Made by a program: the position numbers and the translations under genes. From DATKMG01 sp035541995 (GTDB taxonomy: Bacteria; Acidobacteriota; Terriglobia; Versatilivoradales; Versatilivoraceae): a DNA stretch of 8,020 nucleotides. Within the stretch, counting starts at the first letter, position 1, and every line of letters starts with the position of its first letter. Shown here in pieces: positions 1 to 5,569 of this stretch. The notes beneath the pieces were generated by a model. It ran no database searches. It was not told the DNA's origin and was given only the letters and a program-made list of their open reading frames with translations. Location of the stretch: positions 1 through 8,020 of the forward strand of contig DATKMG010000340.1 in assembly GCA_035541995.1 (NCBI GenBank). Direction: 5' to 3'.

Positions 1-1648
1 CCTCTTTCTGCAGGTAAGCGAATGCCAGGTTGTAGACCAGCCAGGAATTGTCCGGGGCCAAAGAAACAGCTTTTTTGAAATTGGCAAGTGCTGAATCAAA
101 CCGGCCATTGCGCAGTTCGTTCAATCCCACGAAATTGTAGATGGTGGCAGATCGAGGTTCATCTCGGATTAACCCTTCCAGGCGTTTGGCTGCAGCCTGG
201 CTCATTTGTTGGCGGTTCGAGTAAAGTATGCTTTGAATAAACTGGTAAATGGGAAGCTTGTCTTTGGGATCAGGCAGCTTCTCTCCTTGAACCGCCTCGA
301 TGGGTGTCACTGATCCCCCGACATAACCCAACGATTGAAGCCGTTGCAGCTCAGCGGGGCTCAGCTTCGACTGGGGGACAGCATGATCAGGGGATCGCTG
401 GTAGAGGGGATAGAAGCGGGCGAGTTCCTGCCTGTACTGATTGGCAATGGCCTGCTGGGTTGCCAGCAGATTCACGGTCTCCCGCGGATCTTTCTCGAGG
501 TCGTAAAGCTCCGGGCGGGGAGCTTCGATGTATTTGTATCGGCCAAACCGCCAGCTTTTCAATTCGCTCCAGCCGAACTGCAGCTTGGGCATGAAACTCT
601 CGCTGTAGGCAGGCAAAGCGGGGGCCCGGCCCGTGTCTCGCGCCAGCGAGAGCACTTCCCTTCCCTGAAAACCCGGACTGGGACTTTGGACAACCGCCAT
701 TATAGTCGAAGGGATATCAACGATCCGAACTTGAGCAGAGACTCGCCGACCTCTTAATTCCGGAGTGAACCCCTTGATGATTAAGGGAACGTGCAAGGAG
801 GCGTCATAAATATAATACCCGTGACAATCTTCTTGATGTTCTCCTAAACTCTCCCCGTGATCACCGGCCAGGAAAATCCACGTCCTCTCATACAGGTTGG
901 AACTCCGGAGAAACTGAAAGAGCTTCCCGAGGTTGGAATCTGTGTAAGCAATCTCCCCATCATAGGGATGCCGTGAATACCGGCTCTTATAAGGTTCAGG
1001 CGGTTCGTAGGGGTCGTGTGGCTCGTACAAATGGACCCACGCGAAAAAAGGCTTGGGGGAAATCGACTTCATCCACTGAATCGCTTCCTGGATGATTCTT
1101 TCCCCCTTGGTTTCCGCCAGCATCGCAACGAACTGGCTCGTGTCAGGGGCCAGAGCATCGTAATTATCAAAATACTTGTCAAATCCCTTGCCCAGGCCGC
1201 GCGTGTGGTTGAGGACGTAGGACGCCACAAACCCCCCCGTAGAGTATCCCCTTGACTTCAATATTTCCGCGATGGTCGGTATTTTAGGATCCAAAGAGAA
1301 GGCAATGTTATCGCGCACCCCATGAAACTGCGGGTAGGTTCCGGTAAGAATCGTGCAATGGGAAGGCAGAGTCATGGGAGACTGGGCAATGCAATTCTCG
1401 TACAAGATCCCTTCCGCAGCCAGACTATCAATAACGGGGGTTTGAATCGAGCGGTAGCCGTAGCAGCCCAGGTGGTCGGCTCGAAGAGTGTCGATGGTGA
1501 TCAACAACAGGTTAGGAGGATGATCTTGGGCAATAAAGGAGGCACGGTCTTCCGCAAGGGGGAAGCAGGCAGCCAGGACTGCCAGGGAAGATAGAACGAT
1601 CGAAATCAATTTGAATCTCGTGCTCTGAATGCCACAGTTAGGCTCCAT
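1..1648 (-). CDS. Exported sulfatase-like (alkaline phosphatase superfamily) protein with C-terminal TPRs, partial
   Basis: The gene reads leftward without a stop to the window edge (549 codons seen), so its C-terminus is missing. The ATG is the first possible start because a TAG lies directly upstream. Residues 12-27 are hydrophobic and end in LAAC (Cys28), which fits a lipobox, so it is probably a lipoprotein; ordinary signal-peptide cleavage is possible. The catalytic domain spans about residues 45-400: DTLRADHLGCYGY at 53-65 (Asp53 metal ligand), the nucleophile motif TLPSHCTILTG at 93-103, HLYEPHDPY at 206-214, GDHGE at 262-266 (Asp263/His264 metal ligands) and His276. The nucleophile position is Thr93, not the Cys/Ser needed for formylglycine. 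LGYVGG at 440-445 ends the domain, and TPR units begin near residue 500. The fold is certain. The substrate is unknown: it could be a phosphodiesterase, a phosphotransferase or an atypical sulfatase acting outside the cytoplasm. Confidence 0.93.
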   Translation of the reverse strand, partial: MEPNCGIQSTRFKLISIVLSSLAVLAACFPLAEDRASFIAQDHPPNLLLITIDTLRADHLGCYGYRSIQTPVIDSLAAEGILYENCIAQSPMTLPSHCTILTGTYPQFHGVRDNIAFSLDPKIPTIAEILKSRGYSTGGFVASYVLNHTRGLGKGFDKYFDNYDALAPDTSQFVAMLAETKGERIIQEAIQWMKSISPKPFFAWVHLYEPHDPYEPPEPYKSRYSRHPYDGEIAYTDSNLGKLFQFLRSSNLYERTWIFLAGDHGESLGEHQEDCHGYYIYDASLHVPLIIKGFTPELRGRRVSAQVRIVDIPSTIMAVVQSPSPGFQGREVLSLARDTGRAPALPAYSESFMPKLQFGWSELKSWRFGRYKYIEAPRPELYDLEKDPRETVNLLATQQAIANQYRQELARFYPLYQRSPDHAVPQSKLSPAELQRLQSLGYVGGSVTPIEAVQGEKLPDPKDKLPIYQFIQSILYSNRQQMSQAAAKRLEGLIRDEPRSATIYNFVGLNELRNGRFDSALANFKKAVSLAPDNSWLVYNLAFAYLQKE

Positions 1649-1657
1649 CTACTTTGG

Positions 1658-1686
1658 AATATATCAGACCGTTAGCGACTTCGCAA
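1658..1686 (-). promoter_or_regulatory. Sigma70-type promoter of the sulfatase-like gene
   Basis: Read on the minus strand, a -35 box TTGCGA (1681-1686) is followed after exactly 17 nt by a -10 box TATATT (1658-1663). Only 9 nt separate the -10 box from the ATG at 1648. Transcription would therefore start about 2-4 nt before the start codon, giving a nearly leaderless mRNA. This agrees with the lack of any Shine-Dalgarno sequence before this ATG. The match could be chance. Confidence 0.5.
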
Positions 1687-1782
1687 TTCTGCAAGGTCCC
1701 GCTTCTAGAAGCTTTGTCAGAGCTCCACTACGCGGAGCCCCGTATGAGTTCGGCGCTTCGCATTGACCGGGAATCATGTAGC

Positions 1783-1812
1783 GCGGACCCGCATTCAGGG
1801 TCCGCAGTTTTT
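1783..1812 (+). terminator. Terminator-like GC hairpin with T-run
   Basis: An 8-bp perfect stem GCGGACCC (1783-1790) / GGGTCCGC (1798-1805) closes a 7-nt loop and is followed by AG and five T (1808-1812). This is the shape of a rho-independent terminator reading rightward. No rightward gene lies upstream of it, so it may instead be an attenuator in a long leader of the TPR gene, an insulator between the divergent genes, or a copy of a dispersed GC-hairpin repeat. The structure is clear; the role is not. Confidence 0.45.
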
Positions 1813-1840
1813 CGATCCGATTTCGCGATCGGGTAGCATT

Positions 1841-1865
1841 GGTGAATTTATCATTTAAATTCACC
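1841..1865. repeat. Perfect 10-bp inverted repeat
   Basis: GGTGAATTTA (1841-1850) pairs perfectly with TAAATTCACC (1856-1865) around a 5-nt loop. It is AT-rich and has no T-run, so it is not a typical terminator. Together with the dyad at 1877-1890 it places four GTGAA/TTCAC half-sites within 50 nt, which suggests regulator binding, although an RNA hairpin is equally possible. Confidence 0.5.
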
Positions 1866-1876
1866 GGCGATCCGTG

Positions 1877-1890
1877 TTCACAAATGTGAA
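1877..1890. promoter_or_regulatory. Dyad TTCACA-AA-TGTGAA, possible operator
   Basis: A 6-2-6 perfect dyad lies about 30 nt upstream of the TAAAAT box proposed for the rightward gene, a typical place for a transcription factor site. The half-site orientation (TCACA inward to TGTGA) is the reverse of a CRP/FNR site, so the binding protein is unknown. Confidence 0.3.
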
Positions 1891-1893
1891 TAG

Positions 1894-1926
1894 TTGTCAG
1901 TATTCCGCGCCGGTCTGCGGTAAAAT
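1894..1926 (+). promoter_or_regulatory. Weak candidate promoter of the TPR gene
   Basis: TTGTCA (1894-1899) and TAAAAT (1921-1926) each resemble sigma70 boxes, but they are 21 nt apart, too far for a standard promoter. The TAAAAT box alone is a fair -10 element and would give a leader of roughly 60 nt. An activator bound at the upstream dyads could compensate for a poor -35 box. Confidence 0.22.
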
Positions 1927-1990
1927 CGATCCCGCGACTGGCGCTTTTTTTTACCTTTTGAAACCGAATGAACCTCGATCGGCGTAGTCC

Positions 1991-4717
1991 GTGTTAATCA
2001 GTGTCCAAAACTCATATCTTTGTTTAGTCTGCCAGCTGACCTACATTCTTCTGCTTGCATCCTCCCTTTGTTTGGCTCAAACCGTCACGCGTTCGTACGA
2101 ATACGAGTCTATTGCAGCCGCCTATCAGTCCGGCAAGTATCAAGAAGCAGAGCAGAGTTTGCGTCAAATACTCGAAAGGCAGCCCGGTGAGATCAGAGCC
2201 TTGAGTCTTATGGGTGCAGTTTTGGATGCACTGAAGCGATATGAAGAGGCTGAGGGCTACTATAAAAAGGCACTGAAGGTATCGCCAAACTCGCCCGTCT
2301 TGAACAACAACCTAGGGAATCACTACCTGGCCCAAGGCATGACTGGAAAAGCACAAGAATCGTTCATGCGGGTAGTCAAAGCAGACCCTCGCCATGTCAA
2401 TGCCAACCTGCAACTCGCCGGCATTAGCGTAGGAAAGAAGGATGGCCAGGCAGCTTTGGGCTATCTTGGCCAGCTTCCCCCATTAGAGCAAGGGTCAATT
2501 CCCTTCCAGCTCCTGAGAGCCCAAGCCCTTTACTGGGCCGGCCAAAAGGCCTTGGCAACCAGCCTGATTGGACAAATCCAGCAACGGGCTCCAGGCGATC
2601 CTCGAGTTGTTTTCTCAATAGGCATGGCTTACGTCGCCATGGAACAGTTCCAGGAAGCTGAGAAGGTCTTTGCCCGGGCATTGGAAATTGCACCCGGGAA
2701 TTTCGAGATTCTGTATAACCTCGGCTTGGCAGCCAACCGAGCCGGACATCTTGACCGTGCACAGGAGATTCTTCTGGAGGCTCTCGAGAAGAAGCCGGAG
2801 GATGTCGACACCCTCCTGGGCTTGGCTCGTGTGTACGCCGAACAAAAAAAGGATGCTAAGGCAGCTCCGTTGTTAGTTCACGCTAATCGCCTGGCCCCTG
2901 ACAGAACCGACGTTCTGCTCCTGATGGCTCAAGTCACTTCCAATTTAGGGTTCTACAGGGATGCTATTACCGCTTTCAACAAGTATTTGGAGCTGAATCC
3001 TAACGACGACATTGCCCGCCGGGAACGGGGCTTTTCACTGGTGCGGGACTTCAAGCTCCAAGAAGGGATTCTTGATCTTCGCCGGTATGTCCGGATGTAC
3101 CCGTCGGATCCAGTCGGGTACTACGAGCTGGGAGTAGCTGAATCCATAAGCGAGAAGGCGGCCTCACTGGAGCACTTCAACGAAGCACTGCGATTAGATC
3201 CTCAATTTGCCGCAGCTCGATTTGGCCGGGGCGTTCTATACCTGGATCTCAACCAGCCGACCAGGGCTTTGGAGGACCTGCAGCAATTTCTCGAACACGA
3301 ACCAGAAAACGTTCGCGCGTTGGAACAACTCGGTCGTGTTTATCTGAAATTGGAGAAAACTCAGGAGGCCGCAGAGGTCTTGAAAAAAGCGATCGAACTG
3401 GCGCCTCAAGACCCCGCCCTCTACTTCCAATACAGCCGGGCCATGCGCAGCCTGGGACGTTCGCAGGAAATGACCGACGCTCTGGAGAAATTCGAAAAGT
3501 TCGGTGGAGGAAAGAAGTCGGCTGTGCCCCGGCGCGGTCTAATTGACTTCTTCAGCCTGGACCCCGAACAACAACGAGCCCGGTACCTGGCGGGCCTGGA
3601 AGCAAGTCTACGTCAACACCCTAATGATAGCAGTCTGAAAGCAAGGCTCGCAGAAGCTCTCCTTGAAGAGGGCAGGGATAGCGAAGCAATTCGTCTCTTT
3701 GAGGAGATTCGCCAGTCGGAAACTGATGGCAAGATCCTTGCACGTTGCGGCCATATCTTGATCGAGTTTGAACTGTACGAAGCCGCCAGATCAATGCTGG
3801 AAACGGCAAGGAAGAACGAGGGATTCCCTAAAGCGAGCCTCCTGGACCTGGCGCTGGCCTTCTTCCACGTTGCCGGCCCGGAAGCAGGATTGAAACTGCT
3901 TGACGAAGTACCCATTCCGGACCGGAATGGGGATTATTTCCTACTTCGGGCCCAATTGCTCGATGCTGAGAATCGCTTTGATGAGGCAGTGAAAGCATTG
4001 AATGAAAGCTTTCATGCCAATCCGACCCGAGTCGACCTCTACCTGCAAGCCTCACAGTTCTTGATCAAGCATGAAAGATACCAGGAGACAATCGACCTGC
4101 TGCATCAGGCGTCTTCATTCATCCGAGATATTCCTGAAATCCACCTGACAGAAGCCGTGGCCCTCATATTCATGAAGAAGGTCGAGGAAGGCCGGAAAAA
4201 ATTGACAGAGATCCAGTCCCAATGGCCGGAATGGTACCTGCCTTACTTGATTAACGGGATCTATCTGCAGAATCGCCGGCAATCGGCCGAAGCCAAGCCG
4301 CTGCTGGAAACCGCAATTGCCCTGGGCGCAAAGGAGGCCTCAGCCTATTACTATCTGGCTCTGGTGACTATGGAACTGAGCCCCAATGACTCTGAGAGAA
4401 TTAATGAATTGATTTCGCAGGCGCTCAGGATCGATTCCGTCGATCCTTATATTCTGTCACTATCGGGTCGAAATGCACTGGCTAGAAGAGACTACGAATT
4501 GGCTGCGAAGTACCTCCAAGAAGCCGTCCGTCTTAGCCCAGGCTTGATTGAAGCCCATTACGCTTTAAGCCGGCTTTATAGGGCAACAGGTGATCTTGCG
4601 AAAATGGAAGCCGAAGAGAAACTAACCAAAATGGACCAGCCAGGCGAACAAATTCCCCCCACACTTCGTGATCTTCTGTTCACTGTGCGTCTACCGGCCG
4701 GTGGAGAAAAGCCGTGA
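1991..4717 (+). CDS. Exported 24-repeat tetratricopeptide (TPR) protein, 908 aa
   Basis: The proposed start is GTG; an in-frame TAG at 1985-1987 rules out a longer frame, and no ribosome binding site is evident. Residues 10-29 form a hydrophobic signal ending CLA|Q, but the n-region before it has no basic residue, which is odd. The rest is an almost continuous TPR solenoid: 14 units of 32-34 residues from 35 to 507, a 38-residue non-TPR segment at 508-545 containing GLIDFFSLDP, then 10 units from 546 to 885 and a 23-residue tail. Typical unit positions are seen, for example NLG..Y...G...EA...F..AL...P. TPR solenoids bind other proteins, so this is probably a periplasmic or surface scaffold; no enzymatic domain is present. 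It is divergent from the TPR-tailed sulfatase-like gene, and the two may share regulation. The partner is unknown. Confidence 0.95.
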   Translation: MLISVQNSYLCLVCQLTYILLLASSLCLAQTVTRSYEYESIAAAYQSGKYQEAEQSLRQILERQPGEIRALSLMGAVLDALKRYEEAEGYYKKALKVSPNSPVLNNNLGNHYLAQGMTGKAQESFMRVVKADPRHVNANLQLAGISVGKKDGQAALGYLGQLPPLEQGSIPFQLLRAQALYWAGQKALATSLIGQIQQRAPGDPRVVFSIGMAYVAMEQFQEAEKVFARALEIAPGNFEILYNLGLAANRAGHLDRAQEILLEALEKKPEDVDTLLGLARVYAEQKKDAKAAPLLVHANRLAPDRTDVLLLMAQVTSNLGFYRDAITAFNKYLELNPNDDIARRERGFSLVRDFKLQEGILDLRRYVRMYPSDPVGYYELGVAESISEKAASLEHFNEALRLDPQFAAARFGRGVLYLDLNQPTRALEDLQQFLEHEPENVRALEQLGRVYLKLEKTQEAAEVLKKAIELAPQDPALYFQYSRAMRSLGRSQEMTDALEKFEKFGGGKKSAVPRRGLIDFFSLDPEQQRARYLAGLEASLRQHPNDSSLKARLAEALLEEGRDSEAIRLFEEIRQSETDGKILARCGHILIEFELYEAARSMLETARKNEGFPKASLLDLALAFFHVAGPEAGLKLLDEVPIPDRNGDYFLLRAQLLDAENRFDEAVKALNESFHANPTRVDLYLQASQFLIKHERYQETIDLLHQASSFIRDIPEIHLTEAVALIFMKKVEEGRKKLTEIQSQWPEWYLPYLINGIYLQNRRQSAEAKPLLETAIALGAKEASAYYYLALVTMELSPNDSERINELISQALRIDSVDPYILSLSGRNALARRDYELAAKYLQEAVRLSPGLIEAHYALSRLYRATGDLAKMEAEEKLTKMDQPGEQIPPTLRDLLFTVRLPAGGEKP

Positions 4718-4729
4718 CATTTCTGTCAC
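4714..4729 (+). other. Small hairpin at the TPR gene stop codon
   Basis: GTGACA (4714-4719) and TGTCAC (4724-4729) form a perfect 6-bp stem with a 4-nt loop; the TGA stop lies within the left arm. No T-run follows, so it is at most a weak 3'-end stabiliser or a rho-dependent pause site. Confidence 0.3.
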
Positions 4730-4853
4730 ATTCTCGAGCAAGGTCGTAGCTTCAAGCCGCCCTTGATCCTCACAGTTTAGCTTGTCTTCTGATCCGCGAA
4801 AGTAGTCGGTCTGGTCCCCAGGTGAACTGAGGCCAGGCCGAAAACAGAGTCCC

Positions 4854-5189
4854 TCAGGCTGCCATGGGTGGCTCAAAACCTGAGGAGAGTATTGGAAAAC
4901 GCAGCACGATGTTGCGCTTCAAGTCCACGGGTATCTGTTGAGTTTGATTCTCTAAGAACTCATTACCTATTCGGAGAAAGAGTTTCAGTTTGTATTCTTC
5001 CCCCTCTTTCTGCTGGATCACTATCCATTGTGTGCTGTTTCCAGGCTCAATTTCATAAACATCGACCTTGGATTCAGTCAAGGGGGTTGGAATACTCTCG
5101 ATATACAGGGTGCGACATGGTGAATCTGAGAAAACCGAGAAATTCATCTCTTCTCCACCATGATAGAATTTGCAGTTTCGCAGGTCCAT
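4854..5189 (-). CDS. Small hypothetical protein, 111 aa
   Basis: I do not recognise this protein. The composition looks like a real soluble protein: mixed charge, many alternating hydrophobic/polar stretches suggesting beta strands (TQWIVIQQ, YKLKLFLRI, NIVLRFPIL), and no signal peptide or membrane segment. The ATG at 5189 follows AGAGAGGA at a good distance. A second in-frame ATG at 5147 (residue 15) also follows a strong GGTGGAG, so the true start could be either, giving 111 or 97 residues. It stands alone: the spacer to the upstream leftward gene is 380 nt, and it converges with the TPR gene, ending 136 nt past that gene's stop. A longer overlapping rightward frame (4868-5245) lacks these translation signals and looks less protein-like. 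Its function is unknown. Confidence 0.6.
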   Translation of the reverse strand: MDLRNCKFYHGGEEMNFSVFSDSPCRTLYIESIPTPLTESKVDVYEIEPGNSTQWIVIQQKEGEEYKLKLFLRIGNEFLENQTQQIPVDLKRNIVLRFPILSSGFEPPMAA

Positions 5190-5192
5190 ATT

Positions 5193-5200
5193 TCCTCTCT
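5193..5200 (-). promoter_or_regulatory. Ribosome binding site of the small hypothetical gene
   Basis: On the minus strand AGAGAGGA ends 3 nt before the ATG, with its GAGG core 4 nt before it. Together with the equally good GGTGGAG before the second ATG at 5147, it is the main reason for calling this frame a gene and not its opposite-strand overlap. Confidence 0.5.
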
Positions 5201-5446
5201 GTCCATATTCCCAACGGCATTAAATACCTCATCTTGTCTGACTGACTTGTAACACAAGGCTAATTTCAGTGTCCCAAGAATGACTTCAAACCGTCGATTT
5301 CGAGACTCAAATTGTCAGTAACTCCCGATCAAATTCAATAGAACTCAACGGCTGAAGCCCGTAAGAAACTTGAATGCTGTTCAATTAATTCGGATACCTC
5401 AGTACCAAGGGCAAAAGGGTCCTTTGGCAGTGGCCGGTAGTTTTAC

Positions 5447-5470
5447 CGCAGAGGCGCTGAGACGCAGAAA
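5447..5470. repeat. Period-8 motif, probable dispersed intergenic repeat
   Basis: Three consecutive octamers are CGCAGAGG, CGCTGAGA and CGCAGAAA, preceded by TTTTAC and followed by an A-rich tract. I recall similar 'ACCGCAGAGGCGC..AGACGCAGA' strings in intergenic DNA of many unrelated bacteria. The internal periodicity is seen directly; membership of a dispersed family is inference. Confidence 0.45.
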
Positions 5471-5569
5471 AAGAGACTGAGTCTAGCTAGTTGGAGGCTG
5501 ATTAACGACTATTGACCTCGCTGATCGTCACCGTTGGAATTTTGGAAGGCTTGAGGGCAGGAAAGACGG

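Larger units (their letters stand above)
1649..1990. other. Structured divergent intergenic spacer
   Basis: This 342-nt spacer separates the two divergent genes and holds no credible coding sequence. It contains the leftward promoter near 1658-1686, a perfect palindrome GCTTCTAGAAGC at 1701-1712, and hairpins GCTCC/GGAGC (1722-1738), GCGGACCC/GGGTCCGC (1783-1805), CCGAT/ATCGG (1817-1832) and a 10-bp one at 1841-1865. Beyond these lie a dyad at 1877-1890 and a T8 tract at 1945-1952. The T tract sits inside a wider inverted repeat GGTAAAA (1919-1925) / TTTTACC (1949-1955). The elements are seen directly; their functions are inferred. Confidence 0.7.
5190..5569. other. 380-nt non-coding stretch
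   Basis: No frame here has convincing coding character. A response regulator gene, expected after a histidine kinase, is absent. The stretch holds the small gene's ribosome binding site, a short CTTGT/ACAAG hairpin near 5246, a period-8 GC-rich motif at 5447-5470, and a palindrome CTAGCTAG near 5484. On the minus strand a weak AGAC-TCA-GTCT hairpin followed by TTTTT (about 5466-5484) could end the kinase transcript, but the stem is only 4 bp. Confidence 0.6.

Noticed and set aside
304..757. Two overlapping rightward frames at 304-594 and 335-757
   Set aside because: They are antisense to the sulfatase-like gene, whose frame is continuous with clear family motifs; the rightward translations look random.
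1016..1594. Rightward frames at 1016-1255 and 1322-1594
   Set aside because: They lie opposite the catalytic core of the sulfatase-like gene and show no domain or start signal.
1877..1890. CRP/FNR binding site
   Set aside because: The half-sites are inverted (TCACA then TGTGA) and separated by only 2 nt, unlike TGTGA-N6-TCACA.
1649..1990. tRNA, riboswitch or known small RNA in the divergent spacer
   Set aside because: Hairpins are present, but no cloverleaf, acceptor/T-loop sequence or known riboswitch core could be recognised.
2424..4055. Several leftward frames inside the TPR gene
   Set aside because: The TPR repeat pattern is regular through the whole rightward frame; the leftward frames are low-quality antisense shadows.
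4691..4876. Leftward 61-residue frame overlapping the 3' end of the TPR gene
   Set aside because: Overlaps both the TPR gene end and the small hypothetical gene, with no ribosome binding site or protein-like pattern.
4868..5245. Rightward 125-residue frame opposite the small hypothetical gene
   Set aside because: Longer, but rich in Cys/Arg/Ser runs typical of antisense frames and without a ribosome binding site; the leftward frame has better translation signals and composition. Not excluded completely.
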